This document shows, one piece after another, positions 11,001-19,700 of a stretch of DNA of 24,898 bases (position 1 is the stretch's first letter; every line of letters begins with the position of its first letter). The translations under genes were made by a program, and so were the position numbers. The notes under the pieces were generated by a model. The model was not told the origin of the DNA and did no database searches. It saw only the letters and a program-made list of their open reading frames with translations. The stretch comes from Klebsormidium nitens (taxonomy: Eukaryota; Streptophyta; Klebsormidiophyceae; Klebsormidiales; Klebsormidiaceae). The stretch spans positions 1-24,898 of the forward strand of contig DF237847.1 of the NCBI GenBank assembly GCA_000708835.1, written 5' to 3'.

Positions 11001-14000
11001 GCGATACAGGCGCTGTTGGAAGAAACAGGTGATGTCAGCCAGACGGAGGGTGATGTCAGCAGAACCAAACGCTATTTCAAGCAGATTGCCTGGGAACCGA
11101 TGGAGCCGCATGCACGTCGTCTCGGGAGTCGAGGGACCTCGCTATACAGGGGCTGCCCAGCGAGGAAAAGGATCAAAATGAAGAACATGTGACGTCAGCA
11201 GAGCGGCTTTCGACGTTTTCAAACGATGCAAAGCGCATATCCATCGTCTCTTGAGAGTCGAGGACCTTGCGATACAAGGGCTGCCGTCAAACAAGCGGAA
11301 TGACGTCAGCCAGAGCAAAGGGCGACATCAGTGGAACAGGCGTGCCTCGAACACTTTAGCAGCACTTCAGGGCGGAGGTTGCAGGCGTCGTCGAGCGCCA
11401 CGTGGTAAACACACCTGACAGTTCGCCAGGTTGACGACAACTATCAAACAGCGCTTTGACCAAAACTTACGGCCGTTGTGGAGTTACGCGTACTAGAGTT
11501 TGGAAGTCCCCGTAAGTTTGCTTTGAAACCCTGTGCTAATGCTTCTTAAAGGCCCTGAAATGATCAGACACCTTGCCTCGAGCAGCACTTGAGGCAGAGC
11601 TTGCGGTCGTCGTCGAGCGGCACGTACTGAACTTCTGAAGGCCCGTAACCTCAAAAGCCGGAAACGGAAAAGCCTATCTCTCCAGACACCAAAGATATCC
11701 GAAAACCTTCAGACACCTCACCTGGCAGTCTGCGGTGTCAACGACAATGCTGGAGCAGCACTCGAGGCAGATCTTGCGGCCGTCATCGAGCGTCACGTAC
11801 TAGACATCTGAAGAACTGCAACCTCAAATGGATAACCTAGAACCTTGTCAAACAACCAAATGTCGAGGGACATTACCTGACAGTCTGCAGTGTCCACAAC
11901 AACGCTCGAGCAGCACTCGAGGCAGAGCTTGCGCCCGTCATCGAGCGTCACGTACTGGACATCGACGGGCTCCATGCGATCGCACGCGCAACAGCGCGCG
12001 GTGCTATCCGTCTCGTGCACGGGGCAGTGCTTGTCACGCCAGAACGGGTGTGAGCGGAACTCGATGATGCGGTGCTCGTTCGCCGGAATCTAGCGGAACA
12101 GAGGATGTGAAATTAGCACTTTCCAGGATAGTTATACTGAAGTCTGGAGTGTTGCTTCGAGGGCATCTAAGAGGAATTTCGTTATGAGTCCGTTGGCCGG
12201 ATCTGAGCGAGGTAATGGAAGTTGATATGGACATGAGAGCCTAAAAGGTCAAGTGGGTCATTATTGTACAACAATTTTGCAAAGGAAGAGCGCGCGGAAT
12301 GGCAATGAGTTCGGCGAGAGAGCAAAGATGATCAAAAGGGTGTGTCTCTCTTTCAGAGAGTGCAAGCGGTATGTGCTGCGGGCCTCGTTGATGACGATGT
12401 GCGCAGGTAATCGTACTCTGACGTCACATGAAAGCCGGCACGACTTGTGAGCGGCAAGCAAGTGCGGCCGGCCCGACAGTCGTCCCTTCCGTTCTGTTTC
12501 GTCTCTACAAACTTTCGGACTTCGCTGCTCTGCGTTTGATGCAGGAGATTGTCTTCTGACGTCACGAAAACATCCAGCACTACTCCTGAGCAGCAAGCTT
12601 TGCGGCCCAGCAGTCGCCCCTTCCGTTCTTTCTCCTCTCTACAAACTCTCGGCGCTTTACATTCGAGCTCCTTATGGGGCTAGTAAACTCGGTGGGGCGT
12701 ATATTTTTCGAGCTTGTTAGGAAGCTAGGCAAGCGCTCTCTCTGGCGTGTATTCACTCACCGGCATTCGGCAGACGGAGCACCGGGGATGAATGTGCTTC
12801 AGGTAGCACGCCTCGTGGTAAGTGTCGCCGTTATGTACCTTGGTTCCCCCCGAAATCTTTCCGCTGCACGACTTGCACACCAAACATGCCTCGTGCCACG
12901 TCTGGTCCGCGGTCTTGAGGTACCGCCCAGTAATGGGCTGCTTGCACCGTGTGCAGATTCTAGAGAGATAAAAATTTGGGATGAGTCGCAAAGATGACAA
13001 TGCTCAAGGTTGAGAGCTTTTTAAAGAGTCTCACTCGAGAAGTCTTGCATGGTCTTGAGGTACCGCCCAGTAATTGGCTCCTTGCACCGTATGCAGATTC
13101 TGGATGAATAGAAAAATTGCGCTAAGTCGCAAAAGTGAGCATGCTTGTGTAAAAGTAAAATGCTTACGGTAGGAACTGTTGTTACAAAAAACTCTAAGTC
13201 TGAAAAACCACTTGAAGTGTCTGTCACGCTCTTGAGATACCGCCCGGTAGTCGACTGCGTGCACCGCATACAGACCCTGCGAACAGGGTTCGGAATGATG
13301 TTCCAACAGATCTGTGATAACAGGCAATCTTGACGCAACGTCCCGTCTTTGGCTGCTTGCATTGTCGTTCTTCAGGGGACGAGAGAAACCGCAAGGGAGC
13401 GAGATGCCCTACAGCAGAACCTGTCTGACAATGTGCGCAGCTGAGGTTTCGTTGTCCTCGTTTTTAATCTCGCTTGGAACGCAACAAACGTCCCATGCGG
13501 TATAATCGTGCTCTGTCAGATTCTTCTACCTCTGCATCAAGAATGTGACCATTTCGTATCTCAAAACACGCCATCTGCAAAGCTCGCCCGCGACAAATGT
13601 GGTCGTCTGTTGACTTGCAAGTACATATTGAGGAATGCAGCATTGATCTCTTCAATCAATGTTTAAGAAACTGCTTCTGACAGAGAAGTGCGGTTCTAAA
13701 GCAGCGCCGCATTAGTGGCAGCTTGCACCGCGTGCAGTGGGACAGAGAATTGCCTCCAAAACGCCCCCCTGATTTCGAAGATTCGCAACCTCAGCTCCGG
13801 AGGTCTGGGCGTAAGGAAAAGTAGACCTTGCCAGTGGGGTCACATTGGCCACAAATTTTCAACGTCAATGCCTGTGAAAGCAAAAAAAAAGGGGGGCAAA
13901 TCCAAGGGACCAGGCAGCGATAAACTCAGGTATAATAACGTGCAATACAACCGAACGAAGACCGCTCACAGGAATTAGAGGCAAAGACTTTGACGTTACC

Positions 14001-16015
14001 TTGTAAGAAACAAAAGGAAGGAGAATCAAGAAGATGCACAAGGGTGCTCACTCTTGAGCGGTGGCAGGCCCCAGATTCGACAGTCGTTGCCCCAACGACC
14101 TCAACGGCGCCGGAATCTGCGGAAGGCTCCCCAGCGACCCCCCCAAAGGCAGCCTGAACCCGCCACGTGGCGCCCCGCCGTTGGCCGCCCCGCTCGGTGC
14201 GCCCGGTGGCGTTCCACCATTGGCTAGCCGGTCCTCGAGGGCGAGCTGCTCCTGGAGGTTTCGAGCGATCTCTTCGTCGGAGGCGGGGGGCGGGATGGGA
14301 GACGGGTGCGCGACGACTTCGACGGAGCGCGCATCTTCCTCTTGGAGCCGGAGGGCGAGCAGGCGGTCGCGCTCCTCTTCGGATTTCCTTGGACCTGGAC
14401 GGAGTGACAAACAGTTTGAATGGTTCGAAATATATTGGATTGGAGTGTAATATATTTCATTGTTTTGAAATCCTTGACCGGAGTGTAATCATATGGTCGA
14501 AAGCGCTGGGCTGTTCAGGAATAGAAAGCGTTCTTGATGCACTCAGCAAGTGGTTCTTTGTGTTTGGAAGGTCCGGACTGGCTAAGCACCTGGACAATTA
14601 GGCAGTTGTGCTGCTTTTTGGACCTCGTCAGACCTGCATACAGTTTGGGGGATGAAGTTTCTGTGACCAATCAGGACACTGGAGCTCAAGATAATCCAAG
14701 AACCCAAGTATCTGCTTGGAATGATAATTCCGAGATGGACTGAAGTCAGATCAAAAGGTTCACCGGAACATCATTACGCTCTTCTTTGGATTCTGAGAAC
14801 ACTTCAAAATATTCAGAGCAGGGAGAATGCCTGAAACGGTCTAGGCAGGTGGCGCACAATCGATTGGGTGGCTCTGAAAGTGGAAACACTTTGGACTGTA
14901 AGGACAAGTTGTACCATTTTGACAAGGAGGTAAATGCTCTTGTCTCGGGCTTTCCTGACTTTCTCTGACCATACCAAAAGAAACGCGCGCATCAATGTAG
15001 ATAGTCAAGTGACTGGGTTGCTTCTCAGTGGAAGGCTTCACCGAGAGACACTGTGATTTGTCTATGTCCTTCTCAGCCTGCTGCCAGTTCTGGTGACCAA
15101 CTGCTTTGACTAACTGCAGAGGCCCCAGCCCAGAACCAATGACATTCAAAGAAGCAGAAGGGAGCAGAAACTCTCACCCTTACGGTTTTCCTCTGCGGCC
15201 AGCCTTAAAGCCAGCTCCCTATCTTGCTCATCCTGACTGCGCGATGCTCCCCCCCCATTTGCAACCTCTCCATTCACAGCAGTCCCAGCTAAACCCCCAT
15301 GTACTCCCTGCCGCCTCTGACGAGACGCTCCTCCGCTGCTAAACCCCGAGTCACCATTCTGCAAACCTGGTCCTAGGTTTCCAAGAGCACCATTCGTGCT
15401 GGAAGAAGGTTTTGGGGACGACTTGGGACCGCTGTCCAAGATGCTGCCAAACCCTGGAATGAAAGCCAGCCCTCCTGGACCTCCTATAGAGCTGCTGGCG
15501 TTAGGAGCTGTGCTAGGGGGGGTGCGATTGCTGCTGGGATTCGGGGAGGGAAGTCCTCCAACATTGCCCCATGTCGGTGGAGAACTAGAAGCGGGGGATG
15601 GTCGGGGAGGAGTCCCTTGGTCTGCCAAACTGGCCGCCAAAGCGAGCTCCAATTGGCGGGCTTCTTCTCGAGCCAGAGCTTCGTCCATTCTTTTGAGGGC
15701 TGTGAGGGAGGAGGAAACCAGCTTCAGTGAAACTCAGGAAGATACTCTCTTAGGGTTTTCCCTCCCTCTAATACAATCCTTGATTGTGACCCTCCTTCAA
15801 AATCAAGGTCCCAATCTGATTTTATTCAGCTGAGACAGCTGCCAAACTTCCAATTGACAGCTAAAGGCGTTGTATCGAGGCTCCGCAATCGTGTGCGATT
15901 GAGGGCAATTGTCAAGAGGGGACTGCCCGGAATTTGGAGGGTCAGTTTTGATTGCACACTTTGTGGTTTTAGAGAGTTGCACAGACTACATCTGAGACTT
16001 GCATTCACCTGACAT
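8091..16015 (-). CDS. DA1: DA1-family UIM-LIM zinc metallopeptidase (eight exons)
   Basis: Exons on the minus strand: 16015-16009, 15699-15178, 14394-14052, 12959-12761, 12089-11877, 10723-10583, 9332-9089 and 8434-8091 (stop TAG). Phases match at every junction (1, 1-to-2, 2-to-0, 0, 0, 0, 1) and give 670 aa. Order: UIM-like helices near 14-29, 159-173, 182-197 and 216-232; LIM domain from 293 (CTRC, WHEACLVCKSC, YHEACYLKH); LIM-like Cys/His region 350-420 (CSVC, HCPVHE, CCACDRMEP, CLECC); DA1-specific region (PLLLVERQALNEA, TRGLCVSEEQ, CEVTAILILFGLPRLLTGS); active site HELMH at 546-550; and the downstream EEGICQVLAH with the likely third zinc ligand. DA1 proteins are ubiquitin-activated peptidases that limit organ growth in plants. 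The Arabidopsis relative is about 530 aa; the extra length is in the Pro/Gly/Ser-rich linkers between UIMs. Exons 4, 5, 6 and 7 each have tandem copies of an edge in the adjacent intron. The catalytic residues are intact, so this is predicted functional. Confidence 0.9.
8435..9088 (-). other. DA1 intron 7
   Basis: 654 bp between exon 7 (donor GTGAGT at 9088) and exon 8 (acceptor CTGCAG ending at 8435). It contains a diverged copy of the active-site end of exon 7 near 8765-8815, and a perfect TGACGTCA overlapping the donor side at 9076-9083. The rest shows nothing recognisable. Confidence 0.75.
8765..8815 (-). repeat. Diverged copy of the DA1 active-site exon edge
   Basis: On the minus strand this reads AILAHELMHAWLQLEF, matching the 3' end of exon 7 (SILAHELMHAWLRLDG) about 320 bp away. 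The donor GGTGAGT of the parent is replaced, so the copy is not a normal exon. The zinc motif itself is still open and unchanged. It is best read as a junction-spanning tandem duplication remnant. Confidence 0.85.
9301..10115 (-). repeat. Six-unit tandem array across the exon 7 acceptor of DA1
   Basis: Units start near 9301 (the functional one), 9461, 9590, 9756, 9915 and 10031, at spacings of about 117-166 bp. In gene orientation each carries intron sequence ending in a CAG-type acceptor followed by the first codons of exon 7 (GSHHPMTTRGL in the parent). Shared words include AGGCCCCG, CATGGGGTGGT, GAGCCCTG and AACAGGGCCTTT on the plus strand. Unit 2 keeps a perfect acceptor and a nearly unchanged exon edge (GSHHPMTARGL); farther copies are more degraded. 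The long plus-strand open frames across this stretch are a by-product of the repeat. Confidence 0.88.
10658..11285 (-). repeat. Five-unit tandem array across the exon 6 acceptor of DA1
   Basis: The 5' edge of exon 6 (PLYREVLEFYETMGMRLRQK, 10723 downward) is repeated upstream in the intron with edges near 10859, 11011, 11151 and 11280, at periods of about 130-150 bp. The first copy retains the acceptor and nearly all codons but has TAG instead of TAT at codon 3. The others carry indels and substitutions. Most spacers carry TGACGTCAGC or one-base variants. Confidence 0.88.
11345..11810 (-). repeat. Tandem copies of the exon 5 donor edge of DA1
   Basis: Downstream of exon 5 (in gene orientation) lie copies of its 3' end (YVTLDDGRKLCLECC...DTADCQ) at about 11716-11810, 11571-11640, 11410-11505 and, weakest, 11345-11405. 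The first is almost unchanged (one K-L to K-I change and one V to I change) and keeps a GTGAGG donor. The third keeps CAG followed by GTGTGT but has an in-frame TAA. The second has lost about 30 nt before its donor. Confidence 0.87.
11722..11799 (-). other. Potential 78-nt in-frame cassette exon of DA1
   Basis: In gene orientation, ATGTCTAG precedes a 26-codon open segment (starting YVTLDDGRKICLECC, ending DTADCQ) followed by GTGAGG. Length 78 is divisible by three and both neighbouring exons join in phase 0, so inclusion would keep the frame and duplicate the CLECC part of the second LIM-like region. The acceptor arose where the parent exon reads CCAG, now CTAG. Whether it is ever spliced in is unknown. 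Confidence 0.4.
12090..12760 (-). other. DA1 intron 4 with a ~137-bp direct repeat
   Basis: A diverged two-unit repeat occupies about 12397-12533 and 12538-12670. Shared blocks are TGACGTCAC (12419 and 12557), GAGCGGCAAGC versus GAGCAGCAAGC, CCCTTCCGTTCT, and CTCTACAAACT. Neither unit matches an exon of this gene, unlike the repeats in the other introns. No gene is visible on either strand. Confidence 0.7.
12900..13740 (-). repeat. Tandem copies of the LIM exon acceptor edge
   Basis: The 5' edge of exon 4 (ICTRCKQPITGRYLKT, from 12959) recurs upstream at about 13045-13099 (ICIRCKEPITGRYLKT, acceptor CCAG kept), 13225-13274 (VCMRCTQSTTGRYLKS, acceptor GCAG kept), 13339-13366 (short fragment) and 13701-13737 (CTRCKLP fragment). 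The first copy also repeats about 40 bp of the flanking intron, so unit size there is near 140 bp. Divergence increases with distance. None has a donor that keeps the frame. Confidence 0.85.
13741..14051 (-). other. Remainder of DA1 intron 3
   Basis: This part of intron 3 lies between the farthest LIM-edge copy and exon 3. It contains a purine run near 13885-13900. An 87-residue plus-strand open frame (13715-13978) has no recognisable domain. I see no gene here. Confidence 0.5.
14395..15177 (-). other. DA1 intron 2
   Basis: About 780 bp between the two UIM exons. Near its 3' end in gene orientation is a diverged tandem pair of about 40-45 bp (14421-14457 and 14460-14500) sharing GGAGTGTAAT and TTCGAAAT/TTTGAAAT blocks. 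Otherwise nothing recognisable is seen, and open frames on the plus strand lack domains. Confidence 0.6.
16009..16015 (-). other. Seven-base start exon segment of DA1
   Basis: On the minus strand ATGTCAG is followed by GTGAATG (donor). Spliced to the acceptor at 15701-15700 (CTCCCTCACAG) it reads ATG TCA GCC CTC AAA AGA ATG GAC, in frame with the first UIM exon. An alternative start is the internal ATG at 15688. Which is used cannot be decided from sequence; the UIM lies downstream of both. Confidence 0.6.
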
Positions 16016-16721
16016 GATTTGTGGAGCTTGTTTCGAGGGTTGGCGCTTGAAAGGGCAATGCTTCGGAACGACGGAAGAGCAAAATTAGGGTTTGATCTCA
16101 GTCTAATAAACCTTCGCAATGATCAGCACGAGAAGCTTACCTCGGACAAGAGTCTGAGGTTCCACCACTTGCGCTGATCTTCAAGCCGTACACAAGCCGT
16201 TCACAATGACAGTTGAGCAGCAGACTTTGCTCCCCAGCTGATGCAATTTCAGTGACAGCAACGAGCAATTGTTCAGTTTATCCTAAGTGCGGGGAAAATA
16301 TGCCTTCCTGAAAGTTTCCCAATTCTGAAGCTGATGCTTTCTGGCCCACTCAAAGAACCATCTCCCCAAGGATTTTTCAGCTAGAAGAAAAACAAGACTT
16401 GGATGACAAGTGGCAGAAATTGATTCAGATTCTAGACTTTGAGTAGAGTAGCAAACAAATCACCTCTGCTAACTTGAAATTTGTAGTTGGGGGGTCCGTT
16501 TTGCTGCCCGTTTTACCCCCCTTCCTTAGCTGATACACTAATCTACTCGACATGGGGGGATCAGTTCGCGTCCAGCCGAACCCCCCAGGCATGTTATTTG
16601 TTAAGGTTTGATCACAAGCTTCGCGAGCTTGATGGGAGCCTCTTTTACCCAGTGCTCCTAAGGCTGCATGCAGAATCTTAGAAGTCTGTGCTTTTGACTT
16701 CGTGTGATTGCGGAAGCTCTA
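16016..16721. promoter_or_regulatory. Divergent promoter region between DA1 and LPEAT2
   Basis: About 0.7 kb separates the two oppositely oriented start codons and should hold both 5' UTRs and core promoters. A telo-box (AAACCCTAA on the minus strand, 16085-16093) lies about 70 bp upstream of the DA1 ATG; telo-boxes are common in plant promoters and leaders. Homopolymeric C/G runs occur near 16490-16560. No convincing TATA box was found for either gene. The open frame 16487-16681 lacks an ATG start and domain support. Confidence 0.55.
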
Positions 16722-19700
16722 ATGCCAATGGCGCCTAGTAAAGTCGCCCCCAGCAACGGCGCCCCTGACGTCGATGAGGACACCACCGCCGCCCAGGCTC
16801 CTCACAGGCGGCCACCTGTCTCTCCTCTTGGAACCCCTCCCGACATCCCAATCGAATCCACAATCGATCCATTCACAGCTCAAACTGTCCACCCAGAAGG
16901 GCTCTATGAGATTCTCAAGACCATTGTGATGCTCCCCATTGTCCTGATCCGCGTTGTCTTCATTCTGCTTTCTCTGCTGCTGGGTTACAGTTGGGCGTTG
17001 CTCGTATTAACCGGGGTTAAGGACACCAAACAACCGTACCCAAAGTGGCGGGGAAAGTTGCTCTATGGAACCAGGCTGTGCGCCAGGGGGGTTTTGTTTG
17101 GCCTCGGCTATCACTGGATTCCAACGAAGGGGGAGCTGGCTCCACGCGAGGTTGCGCCGATTGTGGTTGGAAACCACATGAGTTTCACGGAACCGGTCTT
17201 CTTCTTCTTCCGCCTGCTGCCGGCGATCGTGAGCGCGAAACAGCACGAGAGCATGCCAATCATCGGCACCATAATCAAAGCCATGCAGGTGGGGCGAGAA
17301 TCGTGCTAACACCTTCTTCCTCAGGTCTTTGTTGCCCTATTTACGGGGGCATCAACATTGCGCCAGCTCATCCTCTATTGTCCAACTGTATTGTATGTTT
17401 GCAAGAAGTTCTTAGTGGAACGTCCACGGTTGCTGCAAAGTAATGCTCTTACTAGTTTGTAACGCTGTGTTTTTTCTCGTTTTCTTTTGAACAGTCACCG
17501 TGAGTGTTTCTGTTTTCCAGACTCTTGTATGGGGCTCTGTGGCTGAAAAGTTCAGGTTTTGCAATTTTGTCTTGATTAAGTGCTATCCCGTCTCTGGTGA
17601 CTTTTAAGTCAACAAGATTGTTGCAGACAAGCTTGCTGTTACAATACAAGAGTTCTAGGAGGCAGGTTTGCAGTTGAGAACGAAAGCATGTTAAGAATTT
17701 GGCTGGGCACGTTGGTGCTTTTGGTTGTTCCTTTGCGCTTTCCTAGAATTCTTTTAAGAGTTCGAATATTTTAAGAAACTGATTCTGGGGCGATAGGAGC
17801 GCTTAACTTTGAACAAGCTTTCGTTTGAACTCTGCTTCCTTTCTTAACGAAGTGATCAAAAGAAGTTGGTGAGATACCTTACGCCATCCCCCTATTGGAG
17901 CCAGATTTTGGGACAAGAATCTAGAACAGTCACAGTTGGCTTCATTGCACTACTTATGGGGACTGGTCACTATGGATCGCTGAAAGAGAGTTTCAGTAAC
18001 TTTCTCCTTACAACCTAATAGCCCACCTCTAGTTCAGCTCTTATTGACTTGAATATTTGAGAGCCAAGCACATCCCTGAAGTGTCAAGGGCGCCGTGTGT
18101 GTTTTGGGGACCATGTATAGATTCTATTACCTCTTTTTGCAGACGATCTCGGTGGACCGGAGCTCCTCCGAGTCACGATACGCTGCAGCGGGCGCTGTGA
18201 AGCGCAAGGCGATGGACAACATCTGGCCACGCGTACTGCTTTTTCCTGAGGGTGAGCAGGAAACTCATGCATCATGCACCTTCTCTTCATACATGAAGAC
18301 TTCCTCCTTTTCAAACTGATTGTTTAGGCTGGGCCAGTGATGTCAACATCTACAAAAGCAGTTGCCTGTCAATCTTTGCCACGACGACCACATGAAGAAC
18401 ATCACCAGACACAAAAATTGCCTGTCTCATGATGTTGCCTGGACCAATACTATTTTGCTGCCTTCAAGTCCTAGACCGGAGAGCCCTTCTTTGGACTCGC
18501 AGGAAAGGGTTGCTCACACAACCTGAGAAGTCACCTGAAGATTCAATTCTCATTTCCGAGATTGCGGAGTCCTAGGGTGCATCTTTGGTCCTACTCAGCT
18601 TCGGCCAGTGACTGATTCCACAATTCGTTGTTGACACGTGTCGCACAACCATGACCTGGGAAGCATGCGACGATCCAGAAAGTTGCGCGGTATCTGTGGT
18701 GAAAGTCGTGGGCTGATATAAACCAAACGGTTACTAATCTGGCTGCGCCCATGGGGCGATCGGGGAGATCTTCATCCAAAGCGTTCCGGCCACGTATCCC
18801 CCTTTAGAGTGTGGCACGAGCAAGTCGTGTTCCGATCTTCGTTGACTGACAAATACCGTCTCCTGAAGAGGGAAACGATCATCGATCTTGTAATTGGAAA
18901 TTTTATTTTTTGCACGAACAATTCCGCTGTATCACTCTCACTGTAAAAGGGAGTGCATCACTTTCACCAACCTTCGCGGATTCCTGGGCAAGTAGGTTGA
19001 AGTAATTTCTTCTTGTCTTCTGTTTAGCTCCGCTGATGAAACATGTCTTTTCTTAAAGGCCAGTTCGATGATAAGGTGACTCTAATGTTCCAGGTTGCAC
19101 CACAAACGGCAAGGGCCTGGGCCGCTTTCAATGCGGGGGCTTCCGGCCGCCCCTCTGTTTGCAGCTTAATGAACTGTAGACCGCGCAATGCAGCAACAGA
19201 CGCAACGTGTTCTGTAAGAGATTAAAGTAACCACCAACTTCGTGGTCAGTCGATCTTATCTAGAGGAGCTTGTTGCTGTCTTGGGTTGCACGACCAACGG
19301 CAAGGGCCTGGCTGCAATCAAGGCGGGGGGCTTCCGGCCAAGCCTCTGGAGGTATGTGTCTCTAGGAAGAAGGAGGCCGTCTCCAACGTTGCAAAGTCTT
19401 GATGCAATCCCGCTTAGAGAGTGTTGATCTTTTTCCAGGTTGCACCACAAACGGCAAGGGTCTGGCCACGTTCAAAGCGGGCGGCTTCCGGCCGCTGCTC
19501 CCGGTACAGCCCGTCGCGATCAAGTACCCGTACGTGCACTACGACGGCAGCTGGGCGGACCCGGTGGCCCCGAGCATTTTCTATCTGGCGTTCCGAATGA
19601 TGTCCCAGGTTAGATTCCAAAAGCTTCTGAAACTTGAGCTTCTGAGATCATGGCCTGCTGCATTATCCTGGCGCAGCGCCGACCTCGCGCCGAGCAACAT

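Noticed and set aside
9301-11810. Regularly spaced repeats that could suggest a CRISPR array
   Set aside because: Unit length is 117-166 bp, units are diverged and carry exon edges; the genes are eukaryotic with introns. No 25-40 bp direct repeat with unique spacers is present.
15396-15833. Plus-strand open frame of 145 residues
   Set aside because: Antisense shadow of the Pro/Gly/Ser-rich UIM exon of DA1, whose GC-rich codons leave few stops on the other strand.
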